NCBI GenBank assembly: GCA_031292055.1
Contig: JARLHV010000004.1
Location: 1 to 36,784 of the forward strand
Source of the DNA: Desulfosporosinus sp.
GTDB taxonomy: Bacteria; Bacillota; Desulfitobacteriia; Desulfitobacteriales; Desulfitobacteriaceae
Reading direction: 5' to 3'
Length of the DNA stretch: 36,784 bases
Part shown: piece after piece, positions 16,986 to 25,610 of the stretch
Layout of the letters: each line of letters opens with the position of its first letter
Numbering within the stretch: position 1 is the stretch's first letter
Made by a program: the position numbers and the translations under genes
Notes under the pieces: generated by a model
The model's database searches: none
Seen by the model: only the letters and a program-made list of their open reading frames with translations
Told to the model about the DNA's origin: nothing

Positions 16986-18767
16986 TTAATTACTCCTATG
17001 TACTTTCATCTCTAGCATTTTCTTGAAGTGTCCTTTTTCTATACGGGCCAGTCCTTTGTAAGACCCAGCCTCAACAATCTTTCCCTGTTCAACAACGATA
17101 ACCTGGTCAGCGCCTTGGATGGTGGACAATCTGTGCGCTATGACAACCACGGTCATTTTTCCTCTGAGGTTTTCCACGGCTTTTTGGATTTTATATTCGT
17201 TTTCATTGTCTAAGGCGCTTGTAGCTTCATCTAGGACGAGTAGCTGTGGTCTTCTCAGCAACGCTCGAGCCAAAATGATTCTTTGGCGTTCTCCACCCGA
17301 TAATTTTACTCCTCGGTCCCCAATGACAGTCTGGATTCCTTGGGGGAGTTTATCAATAAACTCTTTGGCTGCAGATAGTTCCAGCGCTTCTTCGATATCC
17401 TCTTGGTCGGCCGCTGGATTAAACCTCCGTAAGTTTTCTTCGATTGAGGCATTCAAGAGAAACGTATCTTGTGAAACATAGCCTATACACCGTCGCCATT
17501 CCTTGATCAGTGTATGATCCACGACGCGATCATCCACCCAAATGGTTCCGGAAACCGGTTTTAAGAGCCCCAGCAGCAAATCGATCAGGGTACTTTTACC
17601 GGCTCCGGAGCTTCCTACAATGGCTGTGATTTTCTTGGCAGGTATGTTGAAATTTATTCCGCTCATATAAAAGGGCGATGAATTACGGTAGCTAAACTCA
17701 ATATCTTGGAATCGGATAGTTCGCTTAATCTGTATCGGTTCCTGCTGACTATCGTACGATTCTGCCGCATCCTGTAGTTCCCTTTGCAATGTAAGCACCG
17801 TGTCATAGACCGGTAATACCGTAAAAATAGTTTGGAGGTTATTTTGAAAGGATGAAAACAACGGCCAAAGTCTGGAGAAAATCACTACGATAATGATCAT
17901 GGCTGAAGTTTCAATCTTTAGATAAATGAAGGCCATATATATAACTAGACTGACTAAACAGGCAGCTCCGATTTTATAATATAATTCAGGCTTGGACTGG
18001 AGTTTAGTAAAACTGACTAAGTTATCTTCAATCTTCGCTGTGGTTTGGGCAAACCGTTCAATTTGGTTTTTTTCAATCCCGTAGCTTTTAATTTCTTTGA
18101 TTCCATTCAGCTGCTCATTGATTTCCCCTTGCAGTTCCTGATTGATCATTTGCAGTGTTCTACCTAATTGTTTAGATTCTTTTAAGGTTGATCTCATAGC
18201 TATAAAAAGAACAATCCCGCTGATCGTTACAAATAAAGTCAACGGAACGGATAGCAGGAAAGCCACGATCCACTGAACCATTGCGATAAATACTTGGGAG
18301 ATCATTCTCAGAAAGGTCACGACGCCAAAGCTTATTATGCTGATTTCGGTAGTATACACATTCATGATATCCGATTTTTTCTTATTCATAAGACATTGCC
18401 AATCAGCCATGACCGTCTTTTCATAAAGTGATAGCCTTATGTATCGGGTATAACCTTGCACAATCTCTATATTCAAGATCGAGAGTTTTCTGTTTAATAG
18501 CGTGTTTGCCGTAATAAGTAAAACATAGACGAGCAATATTAACACCAATTGATGGACTTGCGACAAGTTATTCATCGATTTGGTAACGGTCTCTAATAGA
18601 TGATTAGAATTTGTCTTTGAAATATCAGCCAAAGAAAGTAACGGTACCAGCATCAATAGGCCTATTCCATTGGTAAGTCCCGCTAAAACCGTCAGTATAA
18701 TAACCAGTACGATGCTTCTTTTCGAATAATTATAGACATCTCTAATCAACTTATTTAAGAGTTTCAC
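16986..18767 (-). CDS. ABC exporter of lasso peptide, locus 1
   Basis: The protein has 593 residues from a GTG at 18767 behind GGAG. The first 330 residues hold six membrane helices; the nucleotide-binding domain has Walker A GSSGAGKS at 385-392, signature LSGGERQR at 489-496 and Walker B LLVLDE at 509-514 followed by the H-loop (VVVIAHRLSTI). It is a fused half-transporter that works as a dimer and exports the finished peptide, which also gives self-immunity in known lasso systems. It overlaps the APS kinase gene by 17 bases. No peptidase domain is present, consistent with leader removal by B2 before export. Confidence 0.9.
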   Translation of the reverse strand: MKLLNKLIRDVYNYSKRSIVLVIILTVLAGLTNGIGLLMLVPLLSLADISKTNSNHLLETVTKSMNNLSQVHQLVLILLVYVLLITANTLLNRKLSILNIEIVQGYTRYIRLSLYEKTVMADWQCLMNKKKSDIMNVYTTEISIISFGVVTFLRMISQVFIAMVQWIVAFLLSVPLTLFVTISGIVLFIAMRSTLKESKQLGRTLQMINQELQGEINEQLNGIKEIKSYGIEKNQIERFAQTTAKIEDNLVSFTKLQSKPELYYKIGAACLVSLVIYMAFIYLKIETSAMIIIVVIFSRLWPLFSSFQNNLQTIFTVLPVYDTVLTLQRELQDAAESYDSQQEPIQIKRTIRFQDIEFSYRNSSPFYMSGINFNIPAKKITAIVGSSGAGKSTLIDLLLGLLKPVSGTIWVDDRVVDHTLIKEWRRCIGYVSQDTFLLNASIEENLRRFNPAADQEDIEEALELSAAKEFIDKLPQGIQTVIGDRGVKLSGGERQRIILARALLRRPQLLVLDEATSALDNENEYKIQKAVENLRGKMTVVVIAHRLSTIQGADQVIVVEQGKIVEAGSYKGLARIEKGHFKKMLEMKVHRSN

Positions 18768-19362
18768 AGCTTAATCTCCATATCTGTTCAACACATTGAT
18801 CCACCGAAAGCGTCATTGTATCAAGCAATATATCTGGGTTTTCTGGCTCATCATAGGGATCAGAAATCCCTGTGAAACGTTTGATTTGTCCACTTATAGC
18901 TTTCTTATAGAATCCTTTGGGATCTCTCTTGATACATTCCTCCAGAGTAGCTTTCACATACACTTCCCTAAAATGTTCCGAACCAATCCGCTCTCTAGCA
19001 AATTCCCTCATTTGTTTATATGGAGAGATGACCGATACCAAGGTAATAAATGCAGCATCCTTAAAAAGAAGAGCGACTTCAGTTATTCTCCGAATATTTT
19101 CATCCCTATCTTCTTTCGAGAAGTGCAAATCACGGTTTAGCCCTTGTCTGAGATTATCTCCATCTAAGCGATAGACGGCTCTCCCACAGTTCACCAATCT
19201 CTTTTCAACTTGAGTAGCGATGGCCGATTTACCAGAACCAGAAAGCCCTGTAAACCAAAGGACAAGACCCTGCTGCTTAAAGAGTCTACATCGATCCTCA
19301 TATTGAATTTCATCAGATTGCGCTACCACATCATTGGGATTGCTTGTTGCATAATTCCCCAA
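18751..19362 (-). CDS. cysC: Adenylylsulfate (APS) kinase, locus 1
   Basis: The protein has 203 residues from a TTG at 19362 (GGAG about 5 bases upstream). It phosphorylates APS to PAPS, the donor used by sulfotransferases. The landmarks are complete: Walker A GLSGSGKS at 39-46, LDGDNLRQGLNRDL, FSKEDRDENIRR, the VSVISPY segment and FTGISDPYDEPENPD lid. No ATP sulfurylase gene is present here, so APS must come from the cell. Its 5' end differs from the locus 2 copy: the older ATG that overlaps the preceding gene is put out of frame by a one-base deletion, and translation must use the TTG instead. Confidence 0.93.
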   Translation of the reverse strand: MGNYATSNPNDVVAQSDEIQYEDRCRLFKQQGLVLWFTGLSGSGKSAIATQVEKRLVNCGRAVYRLDGDNLRQGLNRDLHFSKEDRDENIRRITEVALLFKDAAFITLVSVISPYKQMREFARERIGSEHFREVYVKATLEECIKRDPKGFYKKAISGQIKRFTGISDPYDEPENPDILLDTMTLSVDQCVEQIWRLSCETLK

Positions 19363-19396
19363 AGTTGCTCCTCTCTATTCCAATAACTATTGTCCT

Positions 19397-20593
19397 CTAT
19401 TGATCTAATTTTTGCCATGATCTCTGTAGTTTAAAATAAGGACGAAGCAAGAAATACATGAAAAAATGCTTATCTTGAAAACGAACTACTTGATAATCTA
19501 CAATACTGGGATAGAAATGTTGGATAACAAAAACTATCTTTTTAACCAAACCTTTATTCCAAGCCATTAGATATTTTTTGAAGTGAATGTATAAGGATTT
19601 ACCAGGCACAATGGCATTTTCTTCTATTTCATTGATTATTGGTAAAGCCAGCTTAGCAAGCCTATTTCCTAGCCTATCATTTTTCACCAGACCGTTTAAT
19701 TCTTCAGGTATCTTGGTACTAAATAATTCGCGAGCCAAAATCAATGCCTGCACTAACATGTATGACACATCTAAATGCTCTGCCCTTTTTATAACACTGG
19801 TCCATTGCAAGTCATTTTTATTAATGATTTCAGAAACATCACAAAGCCAGCGCAATCGCATCCATCCGTGTTTAGAGCCATGAAAAACTAAATACAAGAA
19901 ATTTTCTTCTGAATTTAATACATTTAATTTATTTCCTGCTATTTCAACACTGTCTCTTCTATCCCAGACCTCATTAAACTGAATTTTATAGCCTTGTGAA
20001 TAATACCGCCAGTGCAATTCGATATTGACCCCATTCTGATTGACAAACGAAAAATGATGTGATGTTTTCAATATAATTTTCTTTTGCTTTGGGGTTATGT
20101 TCGTCTCGTATTCAGGTTGTCGATAGCCCTCAGAAATTAACATATTTTTCACAGTATCAAGGTCTTCCTTACCAACAAGGATATCTAAATCTTTAGAAGT
20201 TCTTAGGGCTAAATCGCCATAGAGGGCTAGCCCTAAGAGAGGACCTTTAATAGAAATAGCTTTGATATTAACTTTATCTAAAAGACTAAATAGTCTCACG
20301 AGCTCACCCGTAAGTGTCAACACCTTAATCGCATTTTTTCGAGCGTTCTTCCTTAAAAATTCCAAAGACACATCATCCATAGTCTTGAGACTCTTAAGTT
20401 CACTTAACGTTTGATAAACAATTGGATAAACTCTATGTTTCATAACTGTTTTTACAAACAGTTCCCAATCTATCTTATGTGAAATAATTTCTACTATAGT
20501 AGCTTGTTGACGATCTGTTCTATTCTTTATACAACACAATCGTAATAGCTTCATCTCCGGAGAATAGTCTTCAACTTCAATCTTCTTAAACAC
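19397..20593 (-). CDS. NTP_transf_5-type nucleotidyl/glycosyl-transferase, locus 1
   Basis: The protein has 398 residues. A GTG at 20593 behind AAAGGAG is preferred over the ATG at 20611 because it matches the start of the locus 2 copy (MFKKIE). The nucleotidyltransferase core is ISIKGPLLGLALYGDLAL followed by SKDLDILV (135-140), whose Asp pair would bind metal. The helical C-terminal half is typical of the family (FHGSKHGWMRLRWLCDVSEI). A relative in the pseudomycoidin locus acts after phosphorylation and leads to attachment of hexoses to the peptide, so a role in adding a sugar or nucleotidyl group to the C-terminal region is likely. The substrate here is unknown. Confidence 0.8.
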   Translation of the reverse strand: MFKKIEVEDYSPEMKLLRLCCIKNRTDRQQATIVEIISHKIDWELFVKTVMKHRVYPIVYQTLSELKSLKTMDDVSLEFLRKNARKNAIKVLTLTGELVRLFSLLDKVNIKAISIKGPLLGLALYGDLALRTSKDLDILVGKEDLDTVKNMLISEGYRQPEYETNITPKQKKIILKTSHHFSFVNQNGVNIELHWRYYSQGYKIQFNEVWDRRDSVEIAGNKLNVLNSEENFLYLVFHGSKHGWMRLRWLCDVSEIINKNDLQWTSVIKRAEHLDVSYMLVQALILARELFSTKIPEELNGLVKNDRLGNRLAKLALPIINEIEENAIVPGKSLYIHFKKYLMAWNKGLVKKIVFVIQHFYPSIVDYQVVRFQDKHFFMYFLLRPYFKLQRSWQKLDQ

Positions 20594-20672
20594 GTTTCTC
20601 CTTTCTGACATATGTTCGTATTCCCCTACATAAAAGTTTAATTTTAAGTAATGTTCTAAAATGATTCATGTT

Positions 20673-21530
20673 TTAGAATACAATGTTATTATTTTCATCA
20701 ATATAGCCCAAGTTTTTCATTACCCTTTTATGTTTTTCTAAGATACGACTTACCTGTTCCTCAGAAAGATGGTCCCGCCATCCGCCTGTCTTTCCTTCTC
20801 GAAAAAAAGCGTTCATATTGGTCGGTTTTTCTCGGAAACCGGTTTTTTCTTCCTGTGCTTTTAATCGTTCAAATTGAGAAAGTTCAAGAGCATTTTTAAT
20901 TTTTTCATCATCACATAACAAACCGATAAATTCGACCGCTTTTTTAAAGGTTTCAAAGGGTTTATTTTTCATATCTTCATAGCGTATGACGTGGACAGGT
21001 ATCCCATTATTATCGAACCAGCTATCAACGTGTCCACTCCAACTCAGTAATTTTTGTCTTAACTGTGTGTGAAATTTGATCGGTCGAGAGCAAAAACAAA
21101 AATCGTCTTTGGCCATATTATCAATAGTTTTATCCAGACTAGAATTGTTGTGATAAGAAAATGATACGGCTACATCTAATGGATTTCTCACGATGTAAAT
21201 AGCCTTGGCTTTGTAAGATGGAATCAAAGGTCTTCCATCCGTCAGATGGGTATAGGCATCATGTATCTTAACAAAGGATGTTTTAGTCAATGCTTCTGCT
21301 ATATACTCATATACTTCTGGCCTTAACGCGTCGATCTCATCCATAGTCATATCTTCTGAGTCAATTCCCGTCATTTCATCGAATAGTATCCTATTGCTCG
21401 CGATACCGTCAGTTTCTAAATGATTGATATCAACCGTATCCCCTTCTTCGGACAATAAATTAGACAAAAAGGCTCTAAACCAAGTATTTCCTGATTTCGG
21501 ATACGAAGCGAGCCATATTATCTCTCCCAT
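20673..21530 (-). CDS. PAPS-dependent sulfotransferase, locus 1
   Basis: The protein has 285 residues. It carries the PAPS-binding features of Sulfotransfer_1 enzymes: 5'-phosphosulfate loop YPKSGNTW at 10-17 (catalytic Lys 12), the KIHDAY segment near 88-93 supplying the probable base His90, 3'-phosphate site IYIVRNPLDVAVSFSY at 111-126, and the C-terminal FFREGKTGGWRDHLS. It moves sulfate to a hydroxyl, most often Tyr, Ser, Thr or a sugar. Core A1 offers Tyr1 (amide-blocked only at its amine) and several Ser/Thr, or a sugar added by the preceding enzyme. It overlaps the kinase gene by 13 bases, so the two are coupled. Confidence 0.92.
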   Translation of the reverse strand: MGEIIWLASYPKSGNTWFRAFLSNLLSEEGDTVDINHLETDGIASNRILFDEMTGIDSEDMTMDEIDALRPEVYEYIAEALTKTSFVKIHDAYTHLTDGRPLIPSYKAKAIYIVRNPLDVAVSFSYHNNSSLDKTIDNMAKDDFCFCSRPIKFHTQLRQKLLSWSGHVDSWFDNNGIPVHVIRYEDMKNKPFETFKKAVEFIGLLCDDEKIKNALELSQFERLKAQEEKTGFREKPTNMNAFFREGKTGGWRDHLSEEQVSRILEKHKRVMKNLGYIDENNNIVF

Positions 21531-22429
21531 ACTGTATTTATCTCCTCTTCACAGAGCGTTAACATTTGTTCGAGGGTCGTTAATTTTTTATCTCGGGTGA
21601 TTTTAGAGATATCCACTACATTAGCCACTGCTGCAATCTGTTTAAAATGATGAGATCTCCCGCCTTGGGCTTTCATAAAACGATACCTGTAGGTATTCGT
21701 AATAAGCTCTTTCAATTTGTCTGTGCTTTGTACTGTTTCAATCATGAGTTCACTATTAGATTGATCACACAGGATATACATTTTAGACATTGGAACGGAA
21801 TCCTGGGAAAACACAGCTGCTGCATCCAGTCTATATTTCTGAAGCTTGCTTCTTATAGGGGTTAATGAGTCAATATTCTCACCTAAAAGCAGAACTGAAT
21901 CTTTCCAAAGCTTCAGCTTGGGAAAGCCAGGGATAATTTCTGGTTTTCCTGTCTCGTTTAATTTTATAGCACATAGATCGTCGGTTAAAAGCTTATATCC
22001 TTTTTTACACAATGCTGCCGCCAACGTGGATTTACCACTCCCTGAAGAGCCAGTAAATAGAATACCCTTACCGTTAACGACAATGGAAGAACCATGTAGA
22101 ACTAGATACTGCTTCTGCTGTAACAAAGCCGCAAAGACTGATCCAAGAAGGAATACTCTGATATCATCCATTTCCGCATCTACATCTGGTTCAACGATGA
22201 TTTCATTACCGTTTGCCACATAAAACTTTGCAACACCCTCAAGTTTAAGTAAGAATTCATCCTTTGCTGCTTCAAAACGTATCCTTTTTTCATCTGGATT
22301 TTCTAAGAATGGTTTCACTTCACCATATTTAATAAATACGACTGGTTGTCCCTGAAATTCTATAAATTCTGGTATAAAAAAATCCGATTCTATGATCAAA
22401 CCGTATGCCTTATACACATATTTGTCCAT
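21518..22429 (-). CDS. HPr-kinase-like lasso peptide kinase, locus 1
   Basis: The protein has 303 residues from the ATG at 22429 (GGAGG 7 bases upstream). An N-terminal region of 100 residues leads into a HprK C-domain-like kinase: LHGSSIVV (His112), Walker A GSSGSGKS at 127-134 and the acidic LLTDDLCAI (148-155) that positions the nucleotide. In paeninodin the equivalent enzyme phosphorylates the side chain of the precursor's C-terminal Ser; A1 ends in Ser. It is the first of five tightly packed tailoring/export genes and lies 48 bases after the FliB-like gene. Confidence 0.88.
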   Translation of the reverse strand: MDKYVYKAYGLIIESDFFIPEFIEFQGQPVVFIKYGEVKPFLENPDEKRIRFEAAKDEFLLKLEGVAKFYVANGNEIIVEPDVDAEMDDIRVFLLGSVFAALLQQKQYLVLHGSSIVVNGKGILFTGSSGSGKSTLAAALCKKGYKLLTDDLCAIKLNETGKPEIIPGFPKLKLWKDSVLLLGENIDSLTPIRSKLQKYRLDAAAVFSQDSVPMSKMYILCDQSNSELMIETVQSTDKLKELITNTYRYRFMKAQGGRSHHFKQIAAVANVVDISKITRDKKLTTLEQMLTLCEEEINTVWER

Positions 22430-22477
22430 TATTAATAATTCCTCCAATGTAAGCAGAGCTGTCGCAAACAAAAGCTT

Positions 22478-23701
22478 TTAATATGGCATATCTTTTCCGA
22501 AAATTAATTTACCTACATACCCTATGTTAAGCTGACTTTTACGTTCGATCTGATTTATTTTTATATCTAGAATTGCTTTGCCTTGCACCAGATTTCTAAT
22601 AATATTAGCTATAGCTACGCTGATCATCTCCTCGTTGCATTCACGACGAAAGGCGGCTAAGCCCGTAAGAATAAATAGTGTAACCTCATATACCAACACA
22701 AGGCGGACATACTGTGTAAACAAAGCGGTTTTATCCCCATGAAAGTATGTAAATATATATCCTACCAAATAGTTTTCCAACCAATACGGGTGACTGGCAA
22801 TAAATGGTAGGACAAGAACCCTGACAGCATCGGTAAATTTATCTATAACCTGCTCATTTATTTCTTCCCTAGATCGAAAACCCCTTAAGCCTAATCCCGC
22901 CATTGCTTGTGCGCCTAATTCCTGGAATTCCTTCCAATCCGAAGTTTTAAAGGAAAAATTGGCAATTTCTGCTACTACTTGTAGAGTCCAGGCCTCTTGC
23001 CAGCCGTTTGCTTTCTTTTGACCCATAGGTTCAGCGTACTGCTGCAACAACATTTTATAATCACAGTTCAGTACCATTTCTGTTTTATCTTGTTCATCCT
23101 GATCTAATGCTTGAAAATCCTGAAGGATATACCCTACAACATATAATTTTATATCAAGACTATATCCTTGTTCCTGTAAAACATCCAATATCAATTGTTT
23201 CACGCGCAGTATATATGTTTCAGATGATTGGTCATTCGCAACTGTAGCCTTAATATGATCACTATATTCTTGGGTCACAAAGCTTATCTGTTGGTCTCTA
23301 AATAAAGCCAGCCTTAGCACTTCCGGGCAACTCAATAACAAAGACTTTTCTCTGATGCCTGCCAGTAATTTTGCATTGCGCGGGTAATTACGACAAACCT
23401 TGCTCAGGTGGGCTACACCCCATCGTTTTTGGATTTGGCATAAACCCTCTGCATTTAAAAAAGGACAGCTTTTATTTTTTTCAATCAACACAAATGCAAA
23501 TTTACGGTCATTCACTGCATCGGGATTTGTCTTTATGTAAGCTAAATAGGGTGTTGTCATCTCGTTATTTGCATATTTTTCATACGTTTGCTTATCAATA
23601 TCTATATGCCAGCTACCATTGCAGCAATTAAAGGTACACTTTTCCGTTATACAATGAAATTGCTTATAGTAATCAGGTGAAACTATGGTTACTTTATTCA
23701 A
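22478..23701 (-). CDS. FliB-like lysine-N-methylase (cysteine-cluster family)
   Basis: The protein has 407 residues from a TTG at 23701 behind AAAGGAG. The N-terminal third has the cysteine cluster of the flagellin lysine-N-methylase family: C17, C22, C26, C27 (in KCTFNCCNGSWHIDI), then C79 and C88 (SCPFLNAEGLC) and C103 (KVCRNYPR), likely metal or iron-sulfur ligands. The rest is helical and soluble. FliB methylates lysine side chains of flagellin; no flagellar gene is near. As first gene of the locus 1 operon, and with a Lys at core position 2 of precursor A1, it may methylate the peptide. That link is inference; locus 2 has no copy and its core has no Lys. Confidence 0.8.
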   Translation of the reverse strand: MNKVTIVSPDYYKQFHCITEKCTFNCCNGSWHIDIDKQTYEKYANNEMTTPYLAYIKTNPDAVNDRKFAFVLIEKNKSCPFLNAEGLCQIQKRWGVAHLSKVCRNYPRNAKLLAGIREKSLLLSCPEVLRLALFRDQQISFVTQEYSDHIKATVANDQSSETYILRVKQLILDVLQEQGYSLDIKLYVVGYILQDFQALDQDEQDKTEMVLNCDYKMLLQQYAEPMGQKKANGWQEAWTLQVVAEIANFSFKTSDWKEFQELGAQAMAGLGLRGFRSREEINEQVIDKFTDAVRVLVLPFIASHPYWLENYLVGYIFTYFHGDKTALFTQYVRLVLVYEVTLFILTGLAAFRRECNEEMISVAIANIIRNLVQGKAILDIKINQIERKSQLNIGYVGKLIFGKDMPY

Positions 23702-23740
23702 GTGACGCTACTCCTTTCGCTATGTTTTCAACAATGATGT

Positions 23741-23820
23741 TATCCGCGGATTCTCTCCTATGGTTACCCAAGACAGGAGCAATGATTTTAAACTTTATTG
23801 TAAGGATTAAGAATCAGTCA
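23741..23820 (-). pseudogene. Fragment of a third B2 leader-protease gene
   Basis: About 75 bases (from TCCGCGGATTC to GGATTAAGAATC on the plus strand) match 28870-28943 of the locus 2 B2 gene with only scattered changes, for example the shared AGGAGCAA and TTTTAAACTT. Only this piece is left, on the same strand as the other copies. It is closer to the locus 2 B2 than to the locus 1 B2. Confidence 0.75.
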
Positions 23821-23822
23821 TT

Positions 23823-23877
23823 ATTTTTCTAGGACACGACTTACCTAGTCCTCAGAAGGATCCCTCCATCAGTATCA
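23823..23877 (-). pseudogene. Fragment of a third sulfotransferase gene
   Basis: About 50 bases (ATTTTTCTAGGACACGACTT and on to CCCTCCATC) match 32805-32855 of the locus 2 sulfotransferase and 20735-20785 of locus 1, with a few substitutions and small deletions. It directly adjoins the B2 fragment. In locus 2, B2 and sulfotransferase lie 3.7 kb apart in this same order, so the exporter, APS kinase and transferase genes between them have been deleted. Confidence 0.72.
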
Positions 23878-23923
23878 TTTGATATGTTGTGATCCCCTAA
23901 ATCCATTCTGTTCTCTCCTCTTT

Positions 23924-23929
23924 ATTATA
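23924..23929 (-). promoter_or_regulatory. Candidate promoter (extended -10) of locus 1
   Basis: On the minus strand TGCTATAAT is a perfect -10 hexamer with the TGn extension, about 220 bases before the FliB-like start. I see no good -35 box, which extended -10 promoters can lack. A GAGGAG site and an ATG follow within 25 bases, opening a 22-codon frame that runs into the sulfotransferase fragment; this was probably the start of an older gene. Confidence 0.5.
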
Positions 23930-23935
23930 GCACAC

Positions 23936-24290
23936 TGGATTTTGATGAGGACATCATTGATTACGTAACTTTTATAAAAGACGATCAAATTAGGGACCTA
24001 TTTCCTCGCAAAATTTTCGATTCACGTGAGCGCAAACCCTGGGACGCAGTAATTTTGTTTCGTATACATATTCTTTACTTCACTCGACCGGAATTTATCT
24101 CATTTCGTCAAATGTGCGAAGAGCTGTCAAAGCCCAAGCACCAGGACTATCGTGATTTCCTCAGTATCACAGGTGTGAAGGTACCGAGTCATGCGGCTCT
24201 AAGTCGGTTTCGCAAACTTTTGAGTATCAGCGACACTTTCACTTTTAAGATTGATGGTAATACAGACCCAGAAGAATGGTATGTTCAGAA
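23936..24290 (+). mobile_element. Transposase N-terminal fragment (IS1182/IS5-like)
   Basis: An open frame without a start codon reads DFDEDIIDYVTFIKDDQI, FDSRERKPWDAVILFRIHIL and SFRQMCEELSKPKHQDYRDFL, then VPSHAALSRFRKLL. This resembles the N-terminal DUF772-type region of IS5/IS1182-like transposases. The DDE domain is missing, and the frame ends shortly after 24290 where recombinase sequence begins. Confidence 0.6.
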
Positions 24291-24302
24291 GGGTAAGCTA
24301 TT

Positions 24303-24461
24303 TTCAAGATGTTTAAGCAGTTCGTAACTGAGAAAAACATCCCAGAATGTAAGAAATTCATCAGCAGCTACGTCGATAAAGTCGCCGTCTACAAAGACCA
24401 CCTTGAAGTAACATTCAAGGTGGCCCTTTCTTTAGAGCGAAAAGAGAACTGGAAAGTATGA
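24303..24461 (+). pseudogene. C-terminal fragment of a large serine recombinase
   Basis: The frame reads FKQFVTEKNIPECKKFISSY, then VDKVAVYKDHLEVTFKVALS and ends ENWKV with a stop at 24461. A final beta-rich segment with V-YKDH-EV-F is typical of the C-terminus of resolvase/integrase-type large serine recombinases. Only about 50 residues remain, joined directly to the transposase fragment. It is debris from an integrated element. Confidence 0.55.
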
Positions 24462-24652
24462 ATACTTTGATATATCAATAGACGATGGAAAAACCTCTCG
24501 AACTGCACGAAGATGGACAATGAAAGGCATAAACTCTAATAAGATCAGACTCCATTGCCTGCTGATTTTGTGTAGAATCAGGATGATATTGAGCTCCGAC
24601 TCCGTTTGCGAGGGGATTGTCGAGCCCGAGCAAACTATTTTACACTGCCCAT

Positions 24653-24994
24653 TTATGCCTTCTTAACAAATTCGGATTTTAAACTCATAGCTCCTATACC
24701 ATCAATTTTGCAATCAATATTATGGTCTCCATCAACCAAACGTATATTTCTTATTTTCGTCCCTATTTTTACACCAGATGTACTTCCTTTTACTTTAAGG
24801 TCTTTGATTACTGTTACAGTATCACCATCGTTTAAGACATTTCCATTTACATCTTTGACGATCTTGTCAGATTCACTGCTTTCATTTTTTGATTCTAAAG
24901 TCCACTCATGAACACATTCTGGGCACATGAAATGATTCCCATCCTCGTAAGTGTATTCTGAATTACATTTTGGGCAATTTGGCAAATCAGTCAT
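24653..24994 (-). CDS. PhnA/YjdM-like zinc-ribbon protein
   Basis: The protein has 113 residues from the ATG at 24994 with GGAGG 10 bases upstream. The N-terminus is a zinc ribbon ([13 protein letters not shown], then CPECVHEW), and the C-terminal half is the PhnA/YjdM domain: [34 protein letters not shown] and a KSEFVKKA ending. The name comes from phosphonate operons, but most homologues, as here, are isolated and their function is uncertain. Length and all landmarks are normal. It lies between mobile-element fragments and shares no operon with its neighbours. Confidence 0.92.
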   Translation of the reverse strand: MTDLPNCPKCNSEYTYEDGNHFMCPECVHEWTLESKNESSESDKIVKDVNGNVLNDGDTVTVIKDLKVKGSTSGVKIGTKIRNIRLVDGDHNIDCKIDGIGAMSLKSEFVKKA

Positions 24995-25054
24995 TAATTC
25001 ATTTCCTCCATTCTTTTATTGTTACTTTCAAATCGAGTATGAATTGTTCTACGT

Positions 25055-25161
25055 GGAAACACGCAGCTAATATTGGCGATGGTCTTAACGGGAACTTCAT
25101 CCTGACATGCAAGAAAAGCCTTGAGGCGTACAACTTAATGTACCTCAAGGCTTTTGTTATG
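25055..25161 (+). repeat. About 105-bp repeat, left copy (flanks locus 2)
   Basis: This stretch is about 75-80% the same as 34969-35075 in the same orientation. Both contain ATTGGYGAYGGTCT, AACGGGAA and, at the end, a hairpin AAGCCTTGAGG...CCTCAAGGCTTTTGTTAT. A conserved frame (IGDGLNGNF) suggests the end of an old gene, with the hairpin as its terminator. The copies bracket locus 2. Confidence 0.65.
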
Positions 25162-25610
25162 TATTCTCCACCAAATTCGAGGGTTTAGATGGCGGAGGCG
25201 AAGCACACCTATCCAAACCCTCGACAAAAACTATTTACATTGCAGCAAACTCAATTCCTACCAAGATGACAGCTCTTCGGTCTGCTGGCAACAATTCGTT
25301 TACTTAAATGGCGAAATGGCAATCAGCCGCATCTCGCCTCCAACTGCCGTACTAAATTCTGTTCATCACGGCACACTTAATTTAGAGTTTTGCTGAGCAA
25401 ATGCTATGTAGTGAGTTAATCGGTAGTGACTCTAATCTAGGTTTTTGATGGAAAGGTTCTTTGGTTGCTTTTAAGCAGTTCATGTTAGTTTCATCTAAAT
25501 CTGCGCAGGGCCCTATCTAGAAACCAAAATACCTGATATTATTAAACAAGCCCCCACGGGGTCTCGCAAACCCAAGGGAGAGCAATCAGGGTGGAAAGGA
25601 GGTCATTTAT
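25162..25610. other. Gene-poor stretch before precursor A2
   Basis: A second hairpin, CGAGGGTTT with AAACCCTCG, lies at about 25178-25224. Beyond it I see no open frame of note. Base composition rises in GC toward 25500-25610, matching the precursor and the decayed reverse transcriptase to the right. The promoter of precursor A2 must lie here, but I cannot pick it out with confidence. Confidence 0.4.

Noticed and set aside
16986..18767. ABC exporter as a peptidase-containing bacteriocin transporter
   Set aside because: There is no N-terminal C39 peptidase domain; leader removal is explained by B2.
24970..25396. Two short plus-strand frames after the PhnA-like gene
   Set aside because: They cross two hairpins and the 105-bp repeat; no start signal or homology supports them as present-day genes.
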